Positions 35,438 through 44,878 of a stretch of DNA of 64,000 nucleotides are shown one piece after another. Origin of the DNA: VXNE01 sp965116625 (GTDB taxonomy: Bacteria; Pseudomonadota; Gammaproteobacteria; Pseudomonadales; Azotimanducaceae). The stretch lies in the NCBI GenBank assembly GCA_965116625.1, contig OZ220717.1, positions 3,968,001 to 4,032,000 on the forward strand, written 5' to 3'. A program made the translations under genes and the position numbers. Under the pieces are notes generated by a model that saw only the letters and a list, made by a program, of their open reading frames with translations, had not been told where the DNA came from and made no database searches. The first letter of the stretch is position 1. The number at the start of each line of letters is the position of its first letter.

Positions 35438-36655
35438 TTATTCGACCGCCTCGTAAACCAGTTCCCTGACCCGGCTGAAGTCGTCCAGTCCGGGGGCGGG
35501 AATCACCTGCGTCATGTAGACGACCGTCAGCTTCTCGGCCGGGTCCACCCAGTACGAAGTGTGGTAAGCACCGCCCCAGAAGAACTCGCCCGGCGATCCG
35601 GGCATGCCACGCAGACCGGGATCGGACACTGTCCCGAAGCCGAGGCCGACGCCGCCACCCGGGAAGGCCTCGGCCTCAACCAGAGCGTCGGTCGTCATCA
35701 GTTCGACGGACTCGCGCGAAAGGATCGGTTCCCCGCCGCGCCGGATGGCCTCCAGGAATCGCGTGTAGTCGGCGGTCGTGGAGAGCAAGCCGGCGCCCCC
35801 GGAGAAACTCCGCCGCGGCCCTTCAACGTAGTGGCCCTGGCCGTGGAAGGGCGTATTCGCGTCAGGGAGAACCAGGTCGCCTTCCGGGGTGCGCGAGTAC
35901 ACCACAGCAAGGCGGTCGGACTTGGCCGGCGCCAGGTAGAACGACGTGTCCGTCATACCGAGCGGAGAGAAGATCTCGGCCTCCAGGTACGCGTCGAGCG
36001 CCGTGCCGCTCACCACTTCGACGAGCGCTCCGAGGATGTCGGTGTTATAGCCGTACACCCACCGTTCGCCCGGTTGCGCGTCCATGGGCATCCGGGCGAT
36101 GCGGCGAACGGTCTCGCGAACGGGTTCGTCACGGTGTCCGAAGTACCAGTGCTGGAGGCCGGCCACCCGCCATTCCTCGGCCGCCGGCCCATCCCCGTAT
36201 CCAATGCCGGCCGTATGCGTCAGAAGGTCGCGAATCGTGATCGGCCGGCTGGCGTCGACGATCTCGTAGCCGCCGTTATCCCCGGCAACCGCCACGCGGG
36301 TGGCCGCGTACTCGGGAAGATGATCTCCCACCGGCTGCGTCGCAATCAGCGCGCCGCGCTCCTGCAGCATCATGACGGCTGCGCTGACCACGGCCTTCGA
36401 CATGGACGCGATGCGGAAGATGGTGTCGGTCTGCATGGGAGCCTTCGCCTCGCGGTCCCGAAACCCCACCGCCCGGTGATAGACGGTACGGCCGTCGTGC
36501 GTGATCTGCAGGACGGCACCCGGAATCTTGCCCTCCTCCACGCAGGCGTCGAGATACTCGTCGAGCCGCGCCAGGCGCTCGGAAGACACGTCCGCGAGTG
36601 TCGGTAGCGCAAGTGCGCAGACCGCGACGAGTGCGAAGCGCGAGCTAATCCTCAT
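35438..36655 (-). CDS. Serine hydrolase, class C beta-lactamase family (PF00144)
   Basis: 405 residues with a signal peptide (FALVAVCALALPTLADV), so periplasmic. The nucleophile motif is SMSK (RIASMSKAV), the second motif is YGYN (WVYGYNTDIL), and the third conserved region is near WGGAYHTSYWVDP. EEGKIPGAVLQITHDGRTVYHRAVGFRD is the standard opening. These enzymes include esterases, peptidases and lactamases. Nothing here fixes the substrate, and it need not confer resistance. It is convergent with the PhyH gene. The 190-bp gap to lacI holds no gene. Confidence 0.91.
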   Translation of the reverse strand: MRISSRFALVAVCALALPTLADVSSERLARLDEYLDACVEEGKIPGAVLQITHDGRTVYHRAVGFRDREAKAPMQTDTIFRIASMSKAVVSAAVMMLQERGALIATQPVGDHLPEYAATRVAVAGDNGGYEIVDASRPITIRDLLTHTAGIGYGDGPAAEEWRVAGLQHWYFGHRDEPVRETVRRIARMPMDAQPGERWVYGYNTDILGALVEVVSGTALDAYLEAEIFSPLGMTDTSFYLAPAKSDRLAVVYSRTPEGDLVLPDANTPFHGQGHYVEGPRRSFSGGAGLLSTTADYTRFLEAIRRGGEPILSRESVELMTTDALVEAEAFPGGGVGLGFGTVSDPGLRGMPGSPGEFFWGGAYHTSYWVDPAEKLTVVYMTQVIPAPGLDDFSRVRELVYEAVE

Positions 36656-36847
36656 ATCTCACCAAGGCGCTTGTTGAATCAGCAAAGGTCATTGTATTTC
36701 AATGAAGTATCTTCAGTTTTCAACGTTCGGACAAGTAACAGACCGCGCTGCCGCGCCCTCGCTGGTCTTTTTTCCTGCGCGATCATCGCGGCCCTTGGTG
36801 AGATATGCGGGCACCGCCAAGAGTGCGGGACACGGGCTCCGAACTCG

Positions 36848-37882
36848 CTACGAATGGCCGGCTGCGCCGCAGGACTGCCTGATCATGAGCGTGACCGGCA
36901 ACTCCTCGGGTTCGACGTATCGTCCCGCGATAAGGCCGATCAGGTGCTCCACCAGCTTGCGGCCGGCGAGTTCCGTGTCCTGGCGCACGGTCGTGAGTGC
37001 CGGCCGAGTATGCTGGGCAATGGGCAGGTCGTCGTAGCCGACGACAGCGATGTCGCCGGGGACATCCAGCCCACGATCATGCAGGGCCGCCATGGCGCCG
37101 ATCGCGATGAGATCGCTGGCGCAGACGATGGCATCGACCTCACGGCCGTTCGAAAGGAGCGCTTCGACGGCGTCGTAGCCCTCCATTTCCGACGAGTTGG
37201 CAGAAATATGCAGACTTGGGTCGGTATCGATGCCGTGACTTGCCAGCGCCTCCAGGTAGCCTTCGTACCGGTGCGTGAACTCCGGATTGGCGGTCGACGT
37301 GACGCCGATGAAGGCGAAGTGACGGTGCGCGAGACGGATGAGATGGGTGGTGAGTTCCCTTGCGCTCTCCTGGTTCTGGCAGGTCAGGTAGCTGGAAACG
37401 CCAGGCACGTGGTGCTCGAGACCCCAGATCACGAACGGCGTGCCGCTGACCTCGAGACCGACCAGTTGCGCGTCGTAGCTATCCCGGTCGCGAATGCCGA
37501 GCAGGATCAGGCCGTCCGCGCGGTGCGCGTCCTGGAAGTCCATCACCCAGTTCTCACTGAGCTGCTGGAAGGTCACCAGGAGATCGTAGCCGTGACCCGC
37601 CGCCGCGTGGGCGACGCTGCTCAGGATGGAGAGAAAGAACGGATTGATGTGGGACTCGATTTCATCCTCGCACAGGAGAAGCGCGAGCGTGCTCGTGGTC
37701 TTCGCCCGAAGCCGGCTGGCATTGCGGTCCACCGTATAGCCCATTTCGCTGGCGATCCGCTGGATCTGCCTGCGGGTATCCGCACTGACCTGCGGGCTGT
37801 TCCTGAGCGCGCGGGATACCGTCGACTGGGAGACGCCGGCTCTCGCCGCGATGTCGAGCGAGGTGGTCTTGGACGGTTTCAT
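36848..37882 (-). CDS. LacI-family transcriptional repressor
   Basis: 344 residues. The N-terminal HTH and hinge read TSLDIAARAGVSQSTVSRALRNSPQVSADTRRQI and ASRLRAKTTSTLALLL. The periplasmic-binding-like sensor domain includes DAIVCASDLIAIGAMAALHDRGLDVPGDIAVVGYDD. I start at MKPSKTTSLDI; the 84 upstream codons are promoter sequence. It is divergent from the TonB receptor and likely controls it and the sugar operon through the shared 16-mer (inference). The ligand is probably a sugar derived from the transported glycan. Confidence 0.93.
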   Translation of the reverse strand: MKPSKTTSLDIAARAGVSQSTVSRALRNSPQVSADTRRQIQRIASEMGYTVDRNASRLRAKTTSTLALLLCEDEIESHINPFFLSILSSVAHAAAGHGYDLLVTFQQLSENWVMDFQDAHRADGLILLGIRDRDSYDAQLVGLEVSGTPFVIWGLEHHVPGVSSYLTCQNQESARELTTHLIRLAHRHFAFIGVTSTANPEFTHRYEGYLEALASHGIDTDPSLHISANSSEMEGYDAVEALLSNGREVDAIVCASDLIAIGAMAALHDRGLDVPGDIAVVGYDDLPIAQHTRPALTTVRQDTELAGRKLVEHLIGLIAGRYVEPEELPVTLMIRQSCGAAGHS

Positions 37883-38010
37883 CAGGTGTACGTTACCCCT
37901 GCTGGCCGCAGTATAGAGCATTGCCCTGACGGCGTTTCCCCTCGACCCGGGGGACGCCCGTCGAGGTCGGCCCGCCATCCGGAAGGTCCTGTTCATGTTC
38001 CCCGGACCGC

Positions 38011-38026
38011 ATACGAATACGAATGC
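38011..38026. promoter_or_regulatory. Candidate LacI-family operator, lacI/TonB-receptor intergenic region
   Basis: ATACGAATACGAATGC, 129 bp upstream of the lacI start and about 212 bp upstream of the receptor start. It matches 34492-34507 at 14 of 16 bases. The remaining 37883-38238 gap holds both divergent promoters and no supportable gene. Confidence 0.5.
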
Positions 38027-38238
38027 GAAACATTGCCTGGGTCGGTGGTTCTTCCTACGATTGCCTTGTTGGGGGAGGTGCGGGTTTTCGACGCTGATCG
38101 CGGCCTCGGACAGGCAATCCACCGCTGCGCTCACGCCGCCTCATGGACGCGGCGCCGCGCGGCCGACTGTCGGGCTGGCGTCGCATGATTCACTCGAAAT
38201 CCAGCAAGCCCCAGCAACGCAACTCAGGAGAGAAACCG

Positions 38239-41016
38239 ATGTTGAAACAGAACTGCCCGATGCCGCGGACCGTCGCCCTGTTGGCCGGGGCTCTCATGGG
38301 CATGGCCGGCACAGCAGCCGCTGAAGAGTCAGAGGAGATCATCGAAGAGATCGTCGTTACCGCCAAGTATCAGCGAAGTCTCCAGGACGGAGCCTCCCAG
38401 AAGCGCGGCGCCGACAACCAGATCGAAGCCATCGGCATGGAAGACATCGGCGTGTTGCCGGCGAAATCCATAGCCGAGGCCATCTCGGCGCTGCCCGGCG
38501 TCGCGGGAGCGAGGGACGACGACGGCACCATCAGTCAACTGTCGGTTCGCGGCACGACAGACCTGACGCTGGGCACCCTGAACGGCCGCGAGCAGGTGAC
38601 CGTCGCGAGCACCCGCAACGTCGAGTATGCGCTATACCCGCCGAACGTCATGACCGGCGTACAGATCTACAAGACCGCCCGCGCGGACCTCCCCGAGGGC
38701 GGGCTTTCCGGCGTGATCAACATGAACACGATACGGCCGATGAGCTTTGACGAAAGGGAGATCGTCCTCAACGGCGAGATGACCTTCCCCGCCGTGTCGG
38801 ACGATGTGTTCGAGGCCGGCGACAGCGGCGGTCAGGGCAGTGTCGTCTACATCGATCAACTCAGCGACAACCTGGGGGTCGTGTTGTCGTATGCCTTTGC
38901 CGACGAGGTGCTCGGACGCGACGGCGACGTCAACCCGTTCGACTGGCGCGGGTTCGCCGGCGGGGGATTCGGCGCGCCGCCGCCCGATGTCGATGGGGAC
39001 GGCATTTCCGGGGACGAGGTGATCCCGGCAGGTTTCACGCTATTCAATGGCGGCGGCGCCGAAGAAAGAAACAGCGCATTCGTTGCCTTGCAGTGGCTGG
39101 GCGACGAGGCGGAAGTCAACTTCGACGTGCTCGACTCGAGCCGGGTGCAGGACAAACGGGTCAATGGAGTGAATTTCATCGGGACAACCAACCGCGGCTG
39201 GGCGCTCATGAACCCGGTGTTCAATTCCCGCGCCGGTGTCGATGAGGTGGTTTCCGGGACCATCTCCGTTCCCGGCACCAACGCCTCCGGATTCGGCAGC
39301 GGCGGCAGTTCCAGCTACAACCAGTTACATGACATCCAGCACGACGTGCTGAGTACCGGCCTGAACGTCAAGCTGTACCGGGGCGACTGGACGGTTGCCG
39401 GCGACGTCAGCCACTCCTCTGCCGAAAGCGACTTCCACCTGTTCAATACCACGACGCACCTCGCCCCCACGGGCGGATTTGGCGGTCCCACGTTCACCAT
39501 CACCTTCAACGCGCTAGGAACCAGTCCGACGCTTTCGGTGGCCGAAAACCTGCAGGACCCCACGATTTGGGTACCCAGGCAATTCGAGGAGTACAGGGAC
39601 ACCTCGAGCGACGAGTTGACCACGTTCAAACTCGATGTGGAAAGGGAATTGTCCGGCGGAGGGCCCGGCCTCACGAGCCTTGAGTTCGGCGCCCGATTCA
39701 CGGCCCGGGAAAAGGGCTTCGCCCTGCTCGCGGATCGATTCAACTCCGCCATCGTCCCCGATGTCGATCCGGTAATGCTGACCCCACGGCCGCTCGATCA
39801 GAGCTTTGTCCAATTCATCGCCACGCCGCAAAACGGGCCCGCATTCATCGTCTGGGACCTGTTCAGGATCCGGGACGAGAGATTCACGTCGAGGACCCCC
39901 CAGGCCGACGCGATGAACGCCGTCCAGTCGCGGAACACGCTCCTGCAGCAGTCCGGCAGCGTCGACGAGCAGACCGTCTCCGGCTACGCCCAACTCAACT
40001 TCGAAGGGCTGGCGGGCGGGCGCCCCTTCAGCGGCAATGTCGGCGTTCGCTGGGCGAGCACCGACTCCGAGTCCCCCGGCTGGACCACGCCGGACCGGGT
40101 CAACGTGCCCGCCACGGCGATCAACCCCAGCCACAGTTATTCCGAGGTGCTGCCAAGTCTCAACCTGGCCTTTGAAATCTCCGACACCAGCCTGTTGCGT
40201 CTTGGATTGGCGCAGGTCATGAGCAGGCCGCCTCTCGACGATCTCAAGTCGTCGCAGACACTCTTCATCAGCGGCTTCGGCGCGAACGGCACCGCGGGCA
40301 ACCCGATGCTGAATCCCACCACCGCGTTGCAGGCTGCCATCTCGTACGAGTGGTATCCAAGCGACTTCACGTCGGTGGCGCTGGCATGGCACCACTCCGA
40401 CCTCGATTCCTTCGTCGGTACGGAATTCACGACGATCGTGGTCGTGACGGCGGACTCCGTCGACGGGTTCGGCAACGTCGTGCCGGGCGGCCCCGTGAAC
40501 GTGGAACTCGAGACACTCGGGAACGGCGATGGCGGCTACATCCGGGGCATGGAATTCGCGGTGACCACCAACTTCGGCTTCGTCTCCGAAACGCTCGAGT
40601 CATTGGGCATGAGCGTGAACTACGCCTTCACATCCTCCGACGTCGTCCCGGTCGGCCGACCCGAACTCGGTGGCAGCGTAGGCACGGAAGGGGCCGCCTT
40701 GACCGGTCTGTCGGAGAACGTCGCCAACGCCAGTCTCTGGTGGGCAAACTACAACATCGAGGCCCGCGTCGGTCTGGACTACCGCAGCGAGTACATCGAA
40801 CCGAACGTGTTCGGGAACTTCCTCAACGTCGACGACACGACGCTGATCAGCTTCAATGTGTCCTATGACGTGAACGAGAGGTTCCGGGTCAGCGTCTTCG
40901 GCTACAACGTCGGGGACGAGCAGCGCCGCAAGTACACCGCCGGGATCCCCGAGCGGACCGAATTCAACCAGTACTACAGGGAGACGTACGGCGTAAAGAT
41001 CTTCTACCGCATGTAG
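38239..41016 (+). CDS. TonB-dependent outer-membrane receptor
   Basis: 925 residues. Signal peptide (RTVALLAGALMGMAGTAAAEE), a TonB-box-like EEIVVTAKYQRSLQDG, then the plug domain (IEAIGMEDIGVLPAKSIAEAISALPGVAGARDDDGTISQLSVRG) and a 22-strand-type barrel. This plug style is common in carbohydrate receptors of gammaproteobacteria. AGGAG lies seven bases before the ATG. Divergent LacI control and the nearby GH13/ABC operon suggest uptake of an oligosaccharide across the outer membrane. The plug and barrel landmarks look complete. Confidence 0.94.
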   Translation: MLKQNCPMPRTVALLAGALMGMAGTAAAEESEEIIEEIVVTAKYQRSLQDGASQKRGADNQIEAIGMEDIGVLPAKSIAEAISALPGVAGARDDDGTISQLSVRGTTDLTLGTLNGREQVTVASTRNVEYALYPPNVMTGVQIYKTARADLPEGGLSGVINMNTIRPMSFDEREIVLNGEMTFPAVSDDVFEAGDSGGQGSVVYIDQLSDNLGVVLSYAFADEVLGRDGDVNPFDWRGFAGGGFGAPPPDVDGDGISGDEVIPAGFTLFNGGGAEERNSAFVALQWLGDEAEVNFDVLDSSRVQDKRVNGVNFIGTTNRGWALMNPVFNSRAGVDEVVSGTISVPGTNASGFGSGGSSSYNQLHDIQHDVLSTGLNVKLYRGDWTVAGDVSHSSAESDFHLFNTTTHLAPTGGFGGPTFTITFNALGTSPTLSVAENLQDPTIWVPRQFEEYRDTSSDELTTFKLDVERELSGGGPGLTSLEFGARFTAREKGFALLADRFNSAIVPDVDPVMLTPRPLDQSFVQFIATPQNGPAFIVWDLFRIRDERFTSRTPQADAMNAVQSRNTLLQQSGSVDEQTVSGYAQLNFEGLAGGRPFSGNVGVRWASTDSESPGWTTPDRVNVPATAINPSHSYSEVLPSLNLAFEISDTSLLRLGLAQVMSRPPLDDLKSSQTLFISGFGANGTAGNPMLNPTTALQAAISYEWYPSDFTSVALAWHHSDLDSFVGTEFTTIVVVTADSVDGFGNVVPGGPVNVELETLGNGDGGYIRGMEFAVTTNFGFVSETLESLGMSVNYAFTSSDVVPVGRPELGGSVGTEGAALTGLSENVANASLWWANYNIEARVGLDYRSEYIEPNVFGNFLNVDDTTLISFNVSYDVNERFRVSVFGYNVGDEQRRKYTAGIPERTEFNQYYRETYGVKIFYRM

Positions 41017-41036
41017 TTTCCCCTAACACATTCCAT

Positions 41037-41070
41037 CCCGACCCACGCTCGCCTCGCGAGGTGGGTCGGG
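41037..41070. terminator. Strong hairpin after the TonB-receptor gene
   Basis: CCCGACCCAC and GTGGGTCGGG pair perfectly over 10 bp, and the loop can extend the stem with CTCGC/GCGAG. Only TCAAAATC follows, not a clear T-run. It is best read as a terminator or attenuator between the receptor and the downstream fusion gene, 14 bp before the latter's start. Confidence 0.6.
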
Positions 41071-41083
41071 TCAAAATCTGCCG

Positions 41084-44000
41084 ATGCCGTTCTCGCCGCG
41101 CTCGCTGCCGCTCGTCCTGCTTCTCGTTGCGGGCTGCGGAGGTGGTGGCGGTGGCTCCCCGCCCGCGCCGCCACCTACGGGTCCGGTCCCCGCGCCGGTG
41201 CAGCCCCCGCCGACAGACGACCCCCTGTTTACGGACGTCACCGGGGATTCCGGCATCTCGTTCACGATCGGATTCGCAGGCGAGATGCGCAATTACGAAG
41301 TTCCGATCCTTGCACCGAGCGGTGTCGCCGCCGGCGATTACGACCAGGACGGCGACATCGATCTCTTCATCGTACGGGGAGACCTCGGTCCAAACCTACT
41401 CTACCGGAACGACGGTGACCTCAGCTTCACCGAGGTCGCGGCGCAGGCCGGCGTGGCCTTCACGAAGCCGGGAGACCGGACGTACCGCCACGGATCCCCC
41501 GCCATGGCGGATCTCGACGGGGACGGCGACCTGGACCTGCTCATGCCGGGACTGGACGGCGACCCGTCGTTCATCTTCTCCAACGACGGTGACGGCACGT
41601 TTACCGACGTCACCGCGGGTTCGGGGCTGGACAGAATGCGGGCAGCGTACTCCCTGTCCCCCGCCCTCGGCGACTACGATCTCGACGGCGACCTGGACCT
41701 CGCCCTCGGACACTGGGGCACGCCGAGGGACTTCATCGGCGGCGTCGGAGACACCGAGCATCTCTGGCGCAACGAGAGCGTAGCCGGCCGGATCAGGTTC
41801 GCGAGCGTCAGTGAAGAAGCGGGCATCGCACCCTCCGTAGTCCTGAACCGCGACCCACGCATCAGCCAGCGCGCCTTCGATCCCACCTTCACGCCCACCT
41901 TCGCCAGGATCGACGACGACGCGTATCCGGACCTGCTCATGGTCGGCGACTTCAACTTCTCGCAGGTGTTCCTCAACAACCGCGATGGCACTTTCCGCAA
42001 CGTGACCGACTACGAGGTCATCATCGACGGCAACGGCATGGGCTCGGCCGTCGGCGACTACGACGGCGACGGGGATCTCGACTGGTTCGTCAGCAGCATT
42101 CTTGCCATCGGCGAGAACGTGCCGACCCACGTTTCGAGGATTGGCAACCGGCTCTACCGCAACGACGACGGTGTCTTTGTCGATGCGACCGACGTGGCGG
42201 ACGTCGCGGACGGCGGCTGGGGCTGGGGGAGCTGCTTCATCGATTTCGAAAACGACGGGGATCTCGACATCTACCACACCAACGGATGGACCGAGTTCGA
42301 CGAGTTCGGCGGTTTCAGCCGGGACGAGTCCCGGGCCTTTGTATCCAATGGCGAGGGCCTTTTTCGGGAGAGCGCCGAGAGCCTCGGCCTGAACGATGAC
42401 GAGCAGGGGCGCGGGGTCGTGTGCGCGGACTTCGACAACGACGGGGACCTGGATATTCTCCTCCTGCACGCCAACGCCACGAACGCCGCGACGCTGTATC
42501 GCAACGATACCGAGGGCAACAACTACCTCGGCGTCAGGTTGCAGGGCCGGCATCCGAACTCGTCGGCGGTGGGTGCGCGGATCGTGCTCGACGTCGACGG
42601 GACGGAATACCTTCGGGAGGTGAATCTCGGCAGCAACTTCGCCTCGCATAATCCGACCGCGCAGGTGATCGGGGTCGGGACGGCCTCCCGCGTGGACCGG
42701 GTGACGGTCTACTGGCCGGATGGCGAGGAGACGAACATGCAGGCCGTCGCCACCAACCAGTACGTGGACATGGAGCACCCCCGGTACGACCCCGACGAGA
42801 ACGCCGGAACCCGGCTGCTGGTCCTGCAGGGAGAAGGCAGCGGTTTCTACGCGGTCGGCGACCGGGTGGAAATCCGCGCCAATGCACCCGCCGACAACTA
42901 CCACTTCTCCCACTGGGAGGTCACCGGCGGCGAGGTGGCGGACGCTTACGCCGCCGAGACCTTCGTCACCCTCCTCGATCGCGTGGTCAACGTCACCGCG
43001 CGCTACCTGCCCGGCGTATCCGGCGGTGACGGCGCCAGCGTCGCGCGCCGGTGGAACGAAGTGCTGTTGCAGTCGATCCGGAATGACTATGCGAGACCCA
43101 CCGTACATGCGCGCAACCTGTTCCATGTGTCCGCCGCGATGTACGACGCCTGGTCCGTCATCCGGGAATCGGGAACCCCCTGGCTGCTGGGCCGGGAAAG
43201 GGCCGGCGTGGCCTGTTCGTTCGACGGCATGCCGGATCCTCGAGATTCAGAACAGGCGATGGAGGCGGCCATCAGCTTCGCGGCATACCGGCTGATACGG
43301 CACCGGTTCCGCAACTCGCCGGGCGTGGCGGACATCTTCCGGGATACCGAAACACTGATGCAGGCACTGGACCTGGACCAGGGCATCGACACCACCGCCT
43401 ACCATGACGGATCGTGGGAAGCGCTGGGCAACCACATCGCCGACTGCTATGTCCGGTTCGGCCTGGCCGATGGCGCCAACGAAGCGGACGACTACGCCAA
43501 TCGCGCATACCGCCCGGTCAATCCGCCGTTGAAACCCGAAGAGCCAGGCAACCCGGACATCGAGGACCTGAACCGGTGGCAACCGCTTTCGCTCACGCAG
43601 TTCATCGACCAGGCGGGCAACCTGGTGGAAGGCACCCCGGAGTTCCTGGGTCCGGAATGGGGCGAGGTCGTCCCGTTCGCGCTGCGCGAAGAGGACCTGA
43701 CGCTCCACGAGCGCGACGGGTACGATTACCGGGTCTACCACGATCCGGGCCCACCCCCGACGATCGACGGGCCGCTGTCGGAAGACTACAAGTGGGCCTT
43801 CTCCCTGGTGGCCGTCTGGGCGTCCCACCTGGATCCTGCGGACGGCGAAATGATCGACATATCGCCCGCCGCCATCGGCAATATCCAGTCGTATCCCGAT
43901 GCGTTCGAAGACTATCCGTCGTTCTTCGACAGGGAATCCGGCGGGGATCCGGGGGAAGGCTATTCGAGAAATCCCTGGACGGATGCGCCCTACGCGCCCC

Positions 44001-44878
44001 AGGTGATCCCCCGTGGCGACTACACCCGGGTCCTGGCGGAGTTCTGGGCCGACGGCCCGGAATCCGAAACGCCGCCGGGGCACTGGTTCGTCATCGCCAA
44101 CGAAGTGAACGACCACCCGCAGCTCATCCGACGGTTCCGGGGCGCCGGACTCGAACTCGATCGCCTGGAGTGGGACATCAAGACCTATTTCGCCCTCGGC
44201 GGAGCGATGCATGACGCCGCCGTCGCCGCCTGGGGCGTCAAGGGCTGGTACGACTACATTCGACCAATTTCGGCATTGCGGGGGATGGCGGAGCTCGGAC
44301 AGGGCAGCGATCCCAACCAGCCCTCCTACCACGAGCACGGCGTCCCGCTGCTACCCGGCTTCATCGAACTCATCGACGACGACGACCCGCTGCGCGGCGA
44401 GATGAACGAACACGTCGATAAGCTCAAGTTCTACTCCTGGCGCGGACCCGATTTCATCGAGGACCCGGAGGTCGATGTCGCCGGTGTCGGCTGGATCCGC
44501 GCCGAGGACTGGTGGCCCTACCAGCGTCCGACGTTCGTCACGCCGCCGTTCGCCGGTTACGTCTCGGGGCACTCGACCTATTCCCGGGCCGCGGCGGAAG
44601 TGCTGTCGGCGCTGACGGGGGACGTGTACTTTCCCGGCGGCATGAGCGGTTTCCGCATCCCCGCCAACGAGTTTCTCCAGTTCGAGGCCGGGCCATCCGT
44701 GGACATGACCCTGCAATGGGCCACCTATCAGGACGCCGCCGACCAGTGCAGTCTCTCGCGCATCTGGGGTGGCATCCATCCGCCGATCGACGACGTCCCT
44801 GGCCGCCTCATGGGCATCGAGATAGGCCGCGACGCCTTCGCCGAAGCCGTCCGTTACTTCGACGGCACGGTGGACTGA
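41084..44878 (+). CDS. Lipoprotein fusion: FG-GAP/VCBS repeats, UnbV domain and vanadium haloperoxidase-type domain
   Basis: 1264 residues. A lipobox (LVLLLVAGCGGGGGG) is followed by a Pro-rich spacer. Residues about 45-475 carry calcium-type FG-GAP/VCBS repeats (DYDQDGDIDLFIV, DLDGDGDLDLLMPG, DYDGDGDLDWFVS). Residues about 478-550 form an ASPIC/UnbV domain (NYLGVRLQGRHPNSSAVGARI), and about 575-640 resemble an InlB-like B-repeat. Residues 660-1264 match the vanadium-dependent haloperoxidase/PAP2 superfamily: SGHS near 1161 and SRIWGGIHPPIDD near 1225. Haloperoxidase or phosphatase activity cannot be told apart from this. The protein is probably anchored in the outer membrane or exposed outside. 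I do not know this domain combination. Confidence 0.88.
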   Translation: MPFSPRSLPLVLLLVAGCGGGGGGSPPAPPPTGPVPAPVQPPPTDDPLFTDVTGDSGISFTIGFAGEMRNYEVPILAPSGVAAGDYDQDGDIDLFIVRGDLGPNLLYRNDGDLSFTEVAAQAGVAFTKPGDRTYRHGSPAMADLDGDGDLDLLMPGLDGDPSFIFSNDGDGTFTDVTAGSGLDRMRAAYSLSPALGDYDLDGDLDLALGHWGTPRDFIGGVGDTEHLWRNESVAGRIRFASVSEEAGIAPSVVLNRDPRISQRAFDPTFTPTFARIDDDAYPDLLMVGDFNFSQVFLNNRDGTFRNVTDYEVIIDGNGMGSAVGDYDGDGDLDWFVSSILAIGENVPTHVSRIGNRLYRNDDGVFVDATDVADVADGGWGWGSCFIDFENDGDLDIYHTNGWTEFDEFGGFSRDESRAFVSNGEGLFRESAESLGLNDDEQGRGVVCADFDNDGDLDILLLHANATNAATLYRNDTEGNNYLGVRLQGRHPNSSAVGARIVLDVDGTEYLREVNLGSNFASHNPTAQVIGVGTASRVDRVTVYWPDGEETNMQAVATNQYVDMEHPRYDPDENAGTRLLVLQGEGSGFYAVGDRVEIRANAPADNYHFSHWEVTGGEVADAYAAETFVTLLDRVVNVTARYLPGVSGGDGASVARRWNEVLLQSIRNDYARPTVHARNLFHVSAAMYDAWSVIRESGTPWLLGRERAGVACSFDGMPDPRDSEQAMEAAISFAAYRLIRHRFRNSPGVADIFRDTETLMQALDLDQGIDTTAYHDGSWEALGNHIADCYVRFGLADGANEADDYANRAYRPVNPPLKPEEPGNPDIEDLNRWQPLSLTQFIDQAGNLVEGTPEFLGPEWGEVVPFALREEDLTLHERDGYDYRVYHDPGPPPTIDGPLSEDYKWAFSLVAVWASHLDPADGEMIDISPAAIGNIQSYPDAFEDYPSFFDRESGGDPGEGYSRNPWTDAPYAPQVIPRGDYTRVLAEFWADGPESETPPGHWFVIANEVNDHPQLIRRFRGAGLELDRLEWDIKTYFALGGAMHDAAVAAWGVKGWYDYIRPISALRGMAELGQGSDPNQPSYHEHGVPLLPGFIELIDDDDPLRGEMNEHVDKLKFYSWRGPDFIEDPEVDVAGVGWIRAEDWWPYQRPTFVTPPFAGYVSGHSTYSRAAAEVLSALTGDVYFPGGMSGFRIPANEFLQFEAGPSVDMTLQWATYQDAADQCSLSRIWGGIHPPIDDVPGRLMGIEIGRDAFAEAVRYFDGTVD

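Noticed and set aside
36671..38188. 505-codon plus-strand open frame
   Set aside because: Antisense of the LacI-family gene; the sense strand shows a complete HTH and sensor domain.
41396..43126. 576-codon minus-strand open frame
   Set aside because: Shadow of the periodic DGDGDLD-coding repeats in the FG-GAP fusion gene.
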